Source of the DNA: Ailanthus altissimus
Lineage: Eukaryota; Streptophyta; Magnoliopsida; Sapindales; Simaroubaceae
DNA length: 64,000 nt
Direction of reading: 5' to 3'
NCBI GenBank assembly: GCA_946807835.1
Contig: OX327683.1
Location: forward strand, 30,439,001-30,503,000
The translations under genes were made by a program, and so were the position numbers. This document shows positions 23,282-36,108 of this stretch, one piece after another; position 1 is the first letter of the stretch; each line of letters opens with the position of its first letter. Below the pieces are notes generated by a model. It was not told where the DNA came from and did not search any database. It worked only from the letters and a program-made list of their open reading frames with translations.

Positions 23282-25060
23282 ATCCAAACATGAATGAATC
23301 TCCATAAGTTTCTGCAATGTTTTTAGAAATGTACTAGGCCTTAGAACAGAGGAGCAACATAATCTAGCTAAATGTTAAACACTAAGACTATGTTTCTTTA
23401 TATTTAGTCAATGACAGGCACTTTAGCCATATTTACCACCTCAATTAGATTTGACAATCTTGATGACTTTCTCTAGCTATTTCTCAATCTTTATTTGAAA
23501 GACTTTAAATATTTTAAAAGCATCTACCTTTTATTTGATCAAATAAACAGAGCCATATCAAGAAAAATATCAATATATGTAATGAAATACTTGTTGCCAT
23601 ATAAAGTAGTAAAGTAAGGCCCACTAATATCTTTATAAATTATTTTTAACAAGTTCTAACTACAAGTGGCGCCATTTTTCTTAATTTTTGTCAATTTTTT
23701 TCTCACACAGTCAACACAAACTTTTAGATCATCAGAATTAAGAGAAGGAAGTATTCTTAATCTAATCACGCATTCTACTCGTTTCTTATAAATATGCCCT
23801 AAACACTTATGCCACAACAATGAAAGATTTTTCCTAGTCAAAGATATTTTAGCTGTAGTGTTTTTAACATTATAGGAACGATCATATTTCTTAGATAACA
23901 AAGATAATCTATAAAGCCCATCAGATAAAATAGAGCTGTCAATGATTTTAGAATCATAAATTATCTCAACTTTTTTATTTGCAAAAGTAAAAGAGCATAT
24001 AGTTTTATTAAGAACTAAAAGCGAAATCAAATTCCTTTTAAATGAAGATAGATAGAAAACATTGTCCAAAGCAAGTTGAAAACCATAATCTAATTCTAAA
24101 ATAGTAATCCCAATATGTTCAATGCTAATTCCGATGTCACTATCAACTTTAAGCTTTATCTCTTTCTTACTTTGCTTCTTTAAATTTCTTATCCCCCTAT
24201 TCTAACTTCTTCTTCTCTAGTCAATTCTTAAACTTAAAGTAGTCAACTCTCTAATAACACTTCTTGTTATAGTGAAAGCATTCGAGGAATGTGTTCTTAG
24301 GATTTCTTCATTCTGCTTTTCGCTTTCACTTTTCTTATGAGCTTGGAAGTTGGGCATTCTAGAATTTCCATCGTCCTTTTTAGTATTTAGCTTTACAAGG
24401 GCAATAAAATAAGCAAATTCACTCTTTTCTCATTTGAACTTTTCTTCTTTAGCCACGTACTTAGTGGTTAGGTTATTCACATCCTAAGTTTAATTCTGGA
24501 TGTTATAGGTAGTCTGGATTTGGCTGAATGAAGATAGTAGGGTATTGAGAGCTTGATGAACAATGAAGCAATCAGGAATGTGAATTCTTTGCACCTTCAG
24601 TGTAATCTAAATGTGTATCATTTTCAAAATAAATTCATGCACCTCTTTCTCTTCATTATATCTAATCTTCATCAACTCATCCATTAAAGTCCCAACATCA
24701 ACATTATCAAATGTTTGATATCTATTTTCTATAATGGTGAGAAACTATTTAGTATTATTGCTATCAAGTATTCCTCTAAGGAAATGCTCAGCAATGGACC
24801 TTTTGATTGCCATGAGATTTAATCGGTTCAATCTTTTTCATTTCACATAGTGAGCTCTTTGAGCTTCAATACTCTCATCAGTGGGTTGTGGAGGTTTATC
24901 TTTAAGCAAAGCCATACTTATGTCCACTATTCCTAAAGCAAACTTTACATTCGATCTCCATCTCTTATAGTTTGACCAATTCCAAAAGTCAATTGTAGTA
25001 TTATTATTGTTCATAGCAAAAAAAACCGTATATAAAAAAAAATACAATCAGATCAATTAT
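23282..25060 (-). pseudogene. Copia-3 gag to integrase remnant
   Basis: 25047-24838 is a copia gag N-terminus (TTIDFWNWSNYKRWRSNVKF). 24069-23656 holds the protease-to-integrase linker and the GAG-pre-integrase zinc region (LWHKCLGHIYKKRVE, CVDCVRKKL). 23650-23430 keeps decayed integrase core words such as YGNKYFITYID. RT and RNase H are absent from this window, so the element is truncated on its 3' side near where Copia-2 sits. All frames are broken. Confidence 0.75.
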
Positions 25061-26299
25061 GGGCAATAGATAAAATATTTTTATAAGCATACAAACTCAA
25101 TATATAGAATCAATTGTATTATCATAAACTCTCATTTGGGTAGAGTATATAATAAACAAATATTCTCTAAGCATGAAAATCAATCAAATAAGAAAAATTT
25201 ATAGATCTAAAAAATTTATTCTCTTTGAGCAGATCGACCTTTAAATCTACATATTTTCTTCAACAATAATAAAACAAATAATCCTTCAAAATTCATTTTC
25301 TATGAGCAAACAAATTTATCAGATTATTTATCTCATACAACATTCTTAGTATTGTCTAAATTAATTTGCACAACCCCATTTGAGGTAGGTGATTATACAA
25401 ATTAATCTAAAAAAATTTTCTCATCAACATAATAGAAACTTAAAAAACAAATCTTGTAAACTTTGATGGTCAATTCACTTTGGTGAAATAACCTCAACAA
25501 TTCACAAGCAAAGTTTCAAATTGAAAAAATTAAATAATATTGCCCAACACAACAATGCATATTAACGACATATATACATGTGATCAAACAAAATGAAGTA
25601 TGTCACAAAATATACATTCAATGATCAACAATCAATCATAGTCACATAAATTTGAACAATAATTTTGTACTATAATTTTAAATTAATTATCGTATTAGTT
25701 TATATAACTAAACTAACTAGGAAAGTCTACTAGAAAAAGTTTTAATCTAGGGAGAGTGAATTCCGTTCTCCTATTTCATATATATTAAAATAAACAAGTA
25801 TCATATCTAAACTATTTAATCTCCAAAATAACAAGCTAAAAACATGTCAAATTTGAAGAACAAATTTCAGATTTGTGCCTTTAATATTCAACTCGAATTT
25901 TCATGATTTCATAACAATTGAATCGAAATCCTATATGAGTTTTGATCTTCATGCAACTTCTATTTTTTTTTAGAATAATTAATTGCACAAAAACACTCTC
26001 AAACTTGCTTAATTTTGAAGAAAATGTTTCGAGTTTTCTAGGGTTTATATTATTCATGCTCAAAATTTAAAATTCAAAATTCTCATGAATTATAAAACTA
26101 AATTAGACATATAATATATTAATTTAAAGCTTGAATCAAGACAAATAAAAGCTCTATGTTTTCACAATCAATAAAAAACTAAAAATACATGAAATCATAT
26201 CTACAAGATTTAGCTGAAAATCATAAAATAAAATAAAAAATAATTTTTTTTATTTTCAATTGTAAATCTTAAATCATGTATATTGCCTTAGATACTATA
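25061..26299. other. AT-rich leader or spacer of Copia-3, no gene seen
   Basis: No supported frame. If 26300-26782 is the Copia-3 5' LTR, this is an unusually long untranslated leader, or it contains another decayed insertion. Confidence 0.35.
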
Positions 26300-26782
26300 T
26301 GTTAGAAATAATCTAATCAACATCCATAATATTACAAATTACATAATTATAAATTAGCATTATACATGAATAAAAGAACACTAATTAAAGAATATTTTAC
26401 CGAAAACATATTCGTTGGAACTATTACCATTGATTGATCATCTCAGTGGATTAAAGCTAGTCTTTATCTCTATGATCTAGATTGATAGCTTTAGTGGTTC
26501 GTAATGAAAAAGAACATACTATTATCAAAAATTAAATTTTAAATTAGAGAGGAGACTTGACTTTAATACTCAAAATTAGAATTTTTTATTAAGCTCTCCC
26601 ATATCGAGTTTTAATGAGACTCAAAAGTTTACACTTATCATTCAACTGAGTTTTTACATAAAAATTGTTATAACTCAATCCAAAATAATTACTAATTTAT
26701 TGAACTGATTAATTAATAAACTATCCATTAATTTATTTTTTTTCTTAAAAATAAAAAAATTCAATTAATATTAGCTCCTACA
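26300..26782 (-). repeat. Candidate Copia-3 5' LTR
   Basis: On the minus strand a segment beginning TGTAGGAGCTAATATT and ending TATTTCTAACA is followed at once by ATAGTATCTAAGGC, which resembles an initiator-Met primer-binding site. No partner LTR exists in the window, so the outer boundary is a guess. Confidence 0.35.
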
Positions 26783-27310
26783 TATGCATCCGTTAAGAGA
26801 AATATTATATCCACAGATTATCTGTATTGACTTTGTAATTGGCAAAAATGTTTTGCCAATTAGCAAGTTATAATGAAATTCTACAAAAGTGAAACACTTG
26901 TATCCTTTTGTCCTCTTGTTGGAGAAACATTATCCATGTTAATTGATGTATGATGACAAAGATGTCAAGAAAAAGTTAGTGCACCCCGAAGTTGCACGTC
27001 TTTTCGAAATTCCAATAGTTTCAGGGATTTGATCATCAAGATAACACAAAAAAGAAAACTTGGGTTATTATGTCAATCAAACAATTTGAACAACAAAGGG
27101 TATTAGCACTAAAGGGACAGAGTGCCCTGCAACCCACCCCAACCTTGCAGCGCATGGAGGGCTTTTTCTAATGAGACATAGACCCATACCTGCATTCTGA
27201 GAACCGGAATTTGGACACGAATGTAAGAACAAATAACAGCAATATAGAGCAAAATTCACTTTACAGAGACATCAAAACTTTTTGCAGTTCTTAGCCTCTT
27301 TCAGGTATTT
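26783..27310. other. Intergenic DNA, no gene seen
   Basis: Only short frames without recognisable motifs. Confidence 0.5.
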
Positions 27311-27980
27311 TGTTGAAATTGTTCAGTAATTTATTTCACATATTATTTCATTCATATTTTAAATTAATAATTAAATATATATAAGCAAAATAAGAACTGA
27401 AGAAAAATAAAATCTATTGAATATAAAAAGATATGCCGACAACATTATTCTAAAGTTAAATAATCCTCATCTTATATAAATAGTCACAAATTTATATGAT
27501 TTTAAGATTTAAAATTACATTTGTAACTGCTTTTTTCAATAAACATGATTACCAAAAAATAATACCAAATTTTTATTATTATAATTGCTCAAAAACATAA
27601 TATAAAAAGCATATATTTAAAGTAATATATAAATAGAATACTTTCTTATTTTTCTTAGTTTTTCTTCTTCACTCTCACCCACTCTAACTACTAATAAAGG
27701 AAGGCTAACATATTTTATATAGTAGTAGATAGTCTATGTATTAATTCAAATATTAATAAAAATGATTTAATATATTGTAACTTTATAATAATTTTTTATT
27801 TAAAATTTTTAAATAATAATATAAATATTGTAGCTCTCTCGTATTTAATCTAAGTTTAATAAAAAATTAAAATCATTACGTAATGATGATAATAATTTAT
27901 AATATAAATAAAAATTATATTTAATTTATATAACCTATAAAATATTTAAAAGGATTTTAAATCTTTTCTCCTATTACCTT
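27311..27980. repeat. AT-rich dispersed repeat, copy A
   Basis: Collinear with 35415-36108 and 37679-38217. Shared segments include the TTTATTT..ATATTATTT start, a CACTCTC..C.CTC/CTA pyrimidine block, TATATAGTAGTAGATAGT-like words and the terminal TATAAAATATTTAAA. It begins TGTTG like copy B, but no target duplication was found. Confidence 0.6.
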
Positions 27981-28740
27981 TTTCTGTTCCTCCATATCTA
28001 GTTATAATTTCGTGTTGATACATAATTTCTTTGATTTAACGGGTAGTGGTATACAACTTTCTGTTGATTCAGGATTGTGGAACAACCAATCAATGCACTG
28101 GCACTTTCATGCACAAGTTCAATTATATCTTTTTTAAAGTTTGGTTCAAATAAAACCAGGAGACAACTTCGAAAAGCCTGCTAACCAAAAAAAGAAATCA
28201 TTTTACTATACTGAAAAAAAAAAGATAAGTTTTCACACACTTTGCACTAGCAAACAAACTTACGGGATAAGAGTCTTGTCAATTGAGAGCCTGGTGTTTT
28301 AATCATCGAAAGGATATTGCTCATACCTCATTGTACAATCATGGAGCACCGAACGAGCACCTATCCTACTTTGACAAGAACCGAGCATTGCAGTTTGGCC
28401 GCACCAAGACAAGTAGTGCCGTCCGGACTTGTAAGATTTCGGTTACAAGCAGCATGACCATAGGCAAAAGCATTATGATAAGGTGATATGTTGTAGTAAT
28501 CATAATCCTTGCTCGTTGATGTTACAGTCTCTAATTCTGCAAGCACATAGGCTAAACTTATGGCAAAAAAGATCGCTGGTCGTGTACACTCCAAAACTGT
28601 AGAGAACACAAGTCACATTTGTATTTGGAATATATGAAACAAGTTGATTAAAAATTATTAAAATATAATTTAGAGAGCAAACTAAGTGCGTTAGGTATAT
28701 GAGGATCAAAAACGAATGTGAAAAAAAGGACGAAATGAGA
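27981..28740. other. Intergenic DNA with one small unassigned frame
   Basis: A minus-strand frame at 28609-28361 (82 codons) has a hydrophobic start and six cysteines. I do not recognise it, and no splice context or homology supports it. Nothing else is visible. Confidence 0.4.
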
Positions 28741-29010
28741 AAGTGATTGCTTAGGTATGAGCGCTGCGACACCCACTACCTGGCACCGCGACGCCCTAGA
28801 CAGCAAGCGAGCACTGCGGCGCTGGGCAGGATTCATCCAACTCCAAGGAGTGGGCGTCGTGGTGCTCAATGCGAAAAACAGTTTCTCTTTTTGTTTTAGT
28901 TTATTTCGCCTTTTACTTATTTCAAAACTCGTTAAAACGACTCTCACATATTTAGAGTTAACCTAATTATTCTAAAACTTATAAAAAAGCCCTCCATTGA
29001 CTTATAAACC
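28741..29010 (-). repeat. GC-rich LTR-like relic
   Basis: A patch with GCGCTGCG, GCACTGCGGCGCTGG and similar words (28755-28825) sits in AT-rich DNA. On the minus strand a GTGAGAGTCGT word occurs near it, as in the Copia-1 LTR. I read it as a decayed LTR of a related copia family, without boundaries. Confidence 0.35.
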
Positions 29011-30229
29011 TATTTTTGTAATAATAACATTTTTTATGATTTTTAATAAAAAAATTCTTAATTTACAAAAAAGAATGAGTTCTTTTTTATAAAATTCATA
29101 TTTTATGAATACTTTGTAATTTAATAATAAGAGTGTGATCTTAATCTATTGTAAATATAGTCAAATTATCAAATTATATAAATTATATATGTTATTCTTT
29201 TAATTTTTTTTTAAAATTTTTAATTATTTAAATTACATTATATACTTTAAATTTATTACTTGATTAATTGTTTTCATTTCAACAGAAAACTTATTGCAAT
29301 TCTGCAGAACACAAACAATCCAATAGTGACCATTGCTAATTTTTTAATAAAACCCATCTCCTTTTTTTTTATCTCTCTTTCTTTCTTCCTTTCTTTCCCT
29401 GTTTCCGATAGATACGAAGCTTTGAAAACTTTTAATGCAGGCTTTTCTCCTTGGTTTTTCCATCAAATATAATTTTGAAGCATGATTTTTGTTTTAAATT
29501 TGTATTCTTCTGAAATGTTCTAGTTCTATTATTTTTATTTGTCAATTAATCATAGTAGTTGTTCTTACCAGAGCTGTTATTGTTTTTGCCTCACATGAAG
29601 CATGTGAAATATTTCCATTATTGCTCACATGTGCGAACGTGATGTGACCATTTTATATGTAAATAAAACTGCCCCTTTTAAAAGCCAAATTGAGTTTAGA
29701 CTTTTCTACTTTTTTTCTTTTTCTTTTTCTGGCCAAAATCATTCCATGTAATATCCTGTTCTTCCAAGTTTATTGTCTCAGTTCTCTGGAATTTGGCTTC
29801 TGATAGAGCCAATAATAATATATTGGAGGGAAATAGATCCTCGAGCAAAAAAAATTTAACGTGGTATCGAATAAGACTTAATTGTAATGCATCTCAGGAT
29901 TTATTTATGATTATGAAATAAGACAGTGTCATTAGCTACACTAAATGTTCTAGTGATTATTAATTCACACGGTAAAACACTGTTCATATGCCTCTTGATT
30001 GCTCTTTCGTCTTTGATTTTCACGGGCTCCCTTCTTGTCCTTGGTTCCACCTATTTACTGATCTCTTCCAAGAAACTCTTTTTTTCTCTCCATTTTCTTA
30101 ATTTTTTTTCAGATATAAATGTGCTTTTAGATAAGCCAAAATTTGGCATATGCAGATACGCTTTCTTGAATCTACACACCACGTACACACATATATGTAT
30201 ATAATATGCTCATATCTCGGCAAAAACAG
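29011..30229. other. Intergenic DNA and ALMT 3' flank
   Basis: T-rich and A-rich DNA with no supported gene. The last few hundred bases before 30230 probably include the ALMT 3' untranslated region. Confidence 0.5.
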
Positions 30230-32535
30230 CTATTTATTAGCATGAAAGCCGGCAAGGTCTCCAAGTTCTTCCACCTCCTTTATCAACTCTTCCACTTTAT
30301 CTACAATCGCCATCAATGTAAACACAAAACTTGCAATTTGAAGTCCATCGCTATTCTCCAGTCCTCCTAGTGTAGAAGGAGAAGTTACTAGACTTAGCTC
30401 TTGTTTTGATAGACTTCAACTTTGGCGTTATCAAAGCCTCACATCTCCTCATTTTCATGATACTCTTTCCGAGCTCTCTCAGGGTCCTTGCAAGTGATGA
30501 TCCAACTACTTCACACGATTCTTTGATCGATGATCTCGGATCTTGTGAAGACTGATGACACAATTTGAATGAAATAAATCAATAAATTTGTGATACTTTG
30601 AGGAAAAAAATTAATTAATAAAGCACATGCATGAGAGGATACAGAATGTTCAATACCTTTCTTGGAGATTGAAGACAGCCCTTAAATGAAAGAATATTTG
30701 CAGACATATCCCGAAGAAGCTCTCCAATTTTTAGATATTTTTTCCAAGGGTAAGAAAACCCAAATTTTCCATGCCATGGTTCCCATCTCGCAAAATTTGC
30801 CTGAGACATAGTAACTACTGAATAAGCAAGAATCTTATTTCTAGTCTAGACCATCTTAATTAGCAGCTTATAGTTTAGTCATAATGAAATCATGTTGTTT
30901 GTTTGGTTTTGAAGGATTAGTTAAGTGGTTCACAAAAACAAAAAGAAAGAAAAGGAGAAGAAGAAGAAAATTAAGTGGGTGACAAGAAAAATATACCAGT
31001 AATTCATCCTTTGATTTTGAGTGCATCACCGATTTGCAAGAGCTGAAACTAAAATTGGAGTGGTTTTCCTTCTCAGTGACAATTTTAAAGTACTCCTCCA
31101 AGCATCCTATAATAAATGAGCAATATGTTCATTGAGAATGCAAAATTTCTTTGGTCATTAAGCTAGATATTCAACCTCTATTTTTCATATTAATTTCTTC
31201 AATTTACCTTCAATAGAGCGAGCGAGGTCTTCAAATTTGGAGGTTAAAGACTCATGAAGTTCATCACCAGCCCATATGGGGAAGACAAGTAAGCTGATAA
31301 AAATGCAGACAGCAAAACCCATAACAATTGTAGTGAGACGTTCACGTGCTAATTGCATGACCTTTTCAGCTCGTAATCCAGATACCACAACCAAATTGAA
31401 GGTCAGAATGAATATCATGGCTCCATAGTCGTATCTCTTTTTGATCCTTGGAACCAATCTAGAGTATGTTGCTGCTGCACCTGAAAAGGTATTGGTGCTT
31501 CATAGTTAATATGAACGATAATTTTGCTGACTGAAGGAAAAGACTAAGATAACCTTAATAAAGATCTTTGCTAGCCAGCGAGGGTGAGTTATTTTACATA
31601 TATTGGGATTTAAATCTCTAAATAGAGAAGACCGTATAAGGAAAGATGTATGCTTTAAATTTATCCGTAAATTATATGTTAATTTCAAGCCGCCTAATTC
31701 TGAATCTCCTGACCGATATTGTCACTGGAACGTTAAAATCACTTTCATCACCAGCAACGGGTAGCACATTAATGGACTCTGAATAGAAAATTCAGCGTAA
31801 TGAAGTTAAAATGTCAATATTAGTGCCCGTCTGGATGCCCACTATTAGCAATTCAACAGTTTTTGGGTCGTGGAGAAAAAAAAAACAAAAGATTACACGT
31901 TTTCTTAACCTAAAACAAGCGCTTTTAGACAGGAAAGAAACAAAGTATCTGAGTTAAAGTAGTGATTATGGATCCCTCAAGAATGGGCTGAAATTTACCA
32001 AATATGAACACAGAAATGCCAACAACAATGCCGTTGCCAATCCCACCAAATTTTTGAGCAAAGGCTGCTGCTAAACACCCTAATCCACCTCCTAATATAG
32101 TTCCAATTCCACGATTCAAGCCTTTGCTAAGCGTAGCACCTGGCATATTAATTATATAAAAGTAATTATATATAAAAAAATCTCTGCTTAACACAAGGTA
32201 AGCATTAATTCCTGATAAACTCATACATATTACGAACAGTCCAACAGTGGGTATGCAAACAAACCTGCGTAAAACTCAAAGAGGACCACGACAGTCATTA
32301 TAGCCCACATGGCGTTCTCTCCAACTTGCTTATAGAGAGGATCAAGGAGATAAAGAAGAGAAGCAAAAACAAGAGCAATTCCCACTTTGATACTGTGAAT
32401 CAGTTTCCTCCTATCGTGCTGATTTTCAGTTTCTCTTAAAAAGCTAATAACAGGAAGAAGAGCATATTGAAACTTCCTCTTCTCTTTGAGAGCCACACCC
32501 TCTCCACCAGGAATATCAATCACAGTAGAACCCAT
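30230..32535 (-). CDS. ALMT-family anion channel, apparently frameshifted near its C-terminus
   Basis: Six exons with GT-AG introns: 32535-32265, 32139-31999, 31480-31208, 31106-30997, 30800-30657, 30551-30351. The frame gives 379 codons to a TAG at 30353-30351. About six membrane segments lie in residues 47-207 (VGIALVFASLLYLLDP; MWAIMTVVVLFEF; TILGGGLGCLAAAFA; IVVGISVFIF; AMIFILTFNLVVV; IVMGFAVCIFISLLVF). Family signatures are GATLSKGLNRG, GAAATYSRLVPRIKKRYDYG and the cytosolic WEPWHG (271-276). Known role: aluminium-activated malate transporters are plasma-membrane or vacuolar channels for malate and other anions. Oddity: immediately past the stop, another frame continues to 30230 with ALMT-like sequence (DGLQIASFVFTLM, VEELGDLAGF). 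The gene therefore either has a 1-base insertion or 2-base loss around 30355-30375 or the assembly is wrong there. Clade is not assigned. Confidence 0.88.
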
Positions 32536-32643
32536 TGCGATAAATCAAATATTTCTGTCTAATATGTTTATTTCTCCTCTGCTTTCTGCTAGAAATTTCA
32601 CTTTCTTGTTGAGATGTTAGGCTGAGTAGTAACCTTAAGCTGC

Positions 32644-32652
32644 TATATATAA
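32644..32652 (-). promoter_or_regulatory. Probable TATA box of the ALMT gene
   Basis: Minus-strand TTATATATA lies about 110 bp upstream of the ATG at 32535, a normal distance for a plant promoter with a leader of about 80 bases. Position and sequence are the only evidence. Confidence 0.5.
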
Positions 32653-35341
32653 CCATCCCATGGGAAATGTAGAAAGTGTAAGTTAATAATAGCCGAGAAA
32701 TCTAAAGTGCATTTATCCCAAATGGCGTAAAGAAATGGAAGATGAAGTACCACATGTTGTTTGTGCATTTATCCCAATACATGCTAATCACTTTTTTTTA
32801 TCGATTTTAGTGACCCTAGTGGAACACGCTTGCATGGCATGAGCGTACCTTCTGATACAGACAATGGTCTTTCCGTAACACCTCTATGAAATTGTGATGA
32901 CCATTCACTAAACATTAAGGGCTAAAGTGTTTGTGCAATTCAGTATCTTAGGCTCTAATTGGTTTAAGTTGTACAATAAGTGGCAAGTTGGATAATTCAA
33001 CTATAAATGATAAGGCCGTACAAGAACCATGCCCCAACACAGGAACCCTAATTTTCAAATCTTTTTGATTGTTTTAATAGGCTAATGCGGAAATGTGTCA
33101 TGTCTACAGGGCCTCGTGTAATCGTGCCCTTCAAGACTGTATCATCACATATGTTCCTTGTATTGTATATATGTTTTTTCTCCTGCTAATTCAAAATTCG
33201 GAGAGATTATCTTAGGCTATTTAATTTTCCGCCTGGGAATTAACTGTGTATTTATATTAATTGTTATCTTAAGGATGGTTTGAAGTTAAAATGATTGAAA
33301 GGAAGGTAAAAATAATAATAATAAACTAGAGATAAATATATATAAAGTGGAGTATATAATTAATATATAAGACAAAGGGATATTCGAAATTTCATATTTC
33401 ATGGATAATTAAATGGAAAATGACACCACCTATCCATAGTGGGGAATATTGCGGTCTTATGCCACTTTCTATTCTCTGTTACGTGATCATTTTGACTGTA
33501 CATAAGATAGTTATTTACTATTTATCTTCAATACATAGGATTCTGTCATGTAGTTTACAGAATAATGAAGTGCTTCATTTGATCGATGGTCAAAAAATAA
33601 CTTTTCAAATTATAGCTCAGCTGTATATTAATCCGGACATTTCTGAGGTTATGTTCGACATGAACTGATTTGCATCATAAAGCAAGGCAATACAGTAAAT
33701 TTTCACGAGCTGAATGAAATTGGCGAGGCCATAACAAGGTGACAATTGATGACGTTGTCTCAATTATTTTGATATTAGAATCAAAACCGTTTTGTCCACG
33801 ACACAAGAATGCAATATCCACCTCGACATTTGCTCGTGATGTTAAGATACAAGTCTCTTCTTTATATTCGATCAACGAATTGGATGGACTATTGAATCCA
33901 TTTTCCGAAACTTTTCTTTCCCAAAGCCTATAGGTGTTACAATCACAAAGTATAAATATAACTCATCGGGCAATAATGGTTATAAGTTTATTCCTATCTT
34001 TCTTTTTCCATAGAAGACAATTCCTTGAAGTTTAGCTGCATGCAACAAGAAGTGCCAATGTTGATTCAACACACTTAAAAATAACAACATCCCATATATG
34101 CAAGTTCAGACGCCAATGAAGTCTTCATTTGCTCAAAGACAATGCGAACTTGTAGAGCTTGAGTCATTTTCAGATCAATTCTTAACAGCCGAGAATGGGA
34201 TTTCTCACATAACTGTACCAGATTGACCTCGAATATTTCCGATTTGTTTCTTTACAAGATTTGGCCGGCTCTCCATCAATAGAATGCCCATTCCCTTTCT
34301 CAGCATTAAAGCTAGCGCTCTTTGGCTATCTAATAAGCCAATGGCATGCATGTTCCATTTATTATCACTTTGACAGCTAGTCAATTTTGCTGAAAGCTAG
34401 ATTGTTTAATAATAAATCCGACAAGAATAATTTTGAATTGATATTGTATCTTTCTTATAATTTTATTTATGTTGTTGCTTTTGTTGTGTACGAACATAGT
34501 ACCTTTCCATGTAATTTCCAAGCACTAACTAAAGTTAATTAACTACCACGCGTTTTCAGATGGTGGAAACAAGCATGCGTTTTGAACAAAAAAAAAAAGA
34601 CAAGTAATATAAAAAGGATGCATTTTGTTAGAGATGATAATTTAATTAATAAGTGGTTAATGAACAAGTCAAATTATGTTGATTTGGTTCATGAAACTTT
34701 GTGAATTGTTAACTTATACTTTTATTTTATTATCAGTGCTCGCCATGATCATTGCACAATAGGAAACACAAGACTCCACAGTCCACACTCCAGTGATATC
34801 GACAAAAACCTGTCAATGAAACGTACAATAGTATATTCTTTTACTTGTTTAAAATGTGGATTACAAAGTAGTGGATGTATTAAATATTATTAACTGGTAG
34901 CATAATTAATATAAAAATTAAAGAAACATTATATAGAGTACGTATACATATTCTATCATGATCTGGATCGCTTCCCAGCTTTCAGGTGCACTAAGTTAGG
35001 TTTTAGCTGCAGTAGTAGGTGGGTTGCGTAACTCCACAATTCTCTCTTCTCATGAAATTTTTATTTTAAATTCGATAGCGGATACGTTTGTAAGGGCGCG
35101 AATGGGATTCGTTGGCAGACAAGTTGGAGTTTGCTTGGCAACTCGAGATGATCATTTATACTTTAATCTGCCTATTTCAGCTTATAAACAAGTTAAATTT
35201 ATAACCGACTTTTAGGCTATTATGTAAATCCAATCTTAGTATCAATAAGGAGAGGTCATTTGCTCGTCTTCATCACCACTGATATTCATTTTCAAGCCTC
35301 GTTTGTCACCATGGCTGGCTAGCCATCAAACTGGCACCACG

Positions 35342-35375
<34 letters not shown>

Positions 35376-35414
35376 TAAAATTTGAACAATTAGTATAGTA
35401 CTTTGAAAAACAAA
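32653..35414. other. ALMT upstream and intergenic DNA, no gene seen
   Basis: No frame carries a known motif. It includes a (TA)n microsatellite at about 35342-35367 followed by CACACACG. The first few hundred bases are probably ALMT promoter. Confidence 0.5.
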
Positions 35415-36108
35415 TGTTGGGTAAATTTATTTTAGATATTATTTAATCATATATTAGAATATATATTGTTAAATTTTTGTCAAATAGAAATTATTAACAA
35501 TAATAATATAAACTAAATATATAAAGGGTAATAAAATTTGGCCTCGAAAACAAAAGAGGCATGTTAGAAAACACTGCTCTAAAATTAAGTAGCTTTCTTC
35601 TTGTATAAGTAGTAATGAATTTATATAATTTCAAAATTTAATCCTATGCTCGCAACCACTATTTTTAATAAGTATAATCACTGGAAGATCATATAAAATT
35701 TTTATTGTCATAATTGCTAAAAAAATACAATGTAAAATATATATTATTTAAAATAGTATATATGCACATATATAGAACACTTTTTTTTTCTCTTATTCAC
35801 TCCCTATAATTAGTAATAAGAAAGAGTTAACACCCTTTATATAAAAGTAGATAGTTTAGGTATTAATTCTAATACTAATAAGAATAATTTAATATATTAT
35901 AACTTCTATAATAATTTAATATATAAAACTCCCAAATAATAATAATATATAAATTTTGTAACTCTTACATATTTAATCTACGTTTAATGACTAATTTAAA
36001 CTATTATAACTACTATGTAATGATGATAATTTATTTTTAATAACTTACAACATAAAAACTATATTTAAATTTTATAACTTATAAAATATTTAAATATTTT
36101 CTCCAACA
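35415..36108. repeat. AT-rich dispersed repeat, copy B (LTR-like)
   Basis: Starts TGTTGGGTAAATTT and ends TTTTCTCCAACA, so it has a TGTTGG...CCAACA inverted terminus typical of LTRs. It is collinear with copies A and C. Copy C lies 1.57 kb downstream in the same orientation, so B and C could be the LTRs of one decayed element. Confidence 0.6.

Noticed and set aside
28361..28609. 82-codon minus-strand frame with hydrophobic start and cysteines
   Set aside because: It looks secretory but fits no cysteine-peptide pattern I know (RALF and LCR were considered), and there is no supporting promoter or splice evidence. Left as a remark only.
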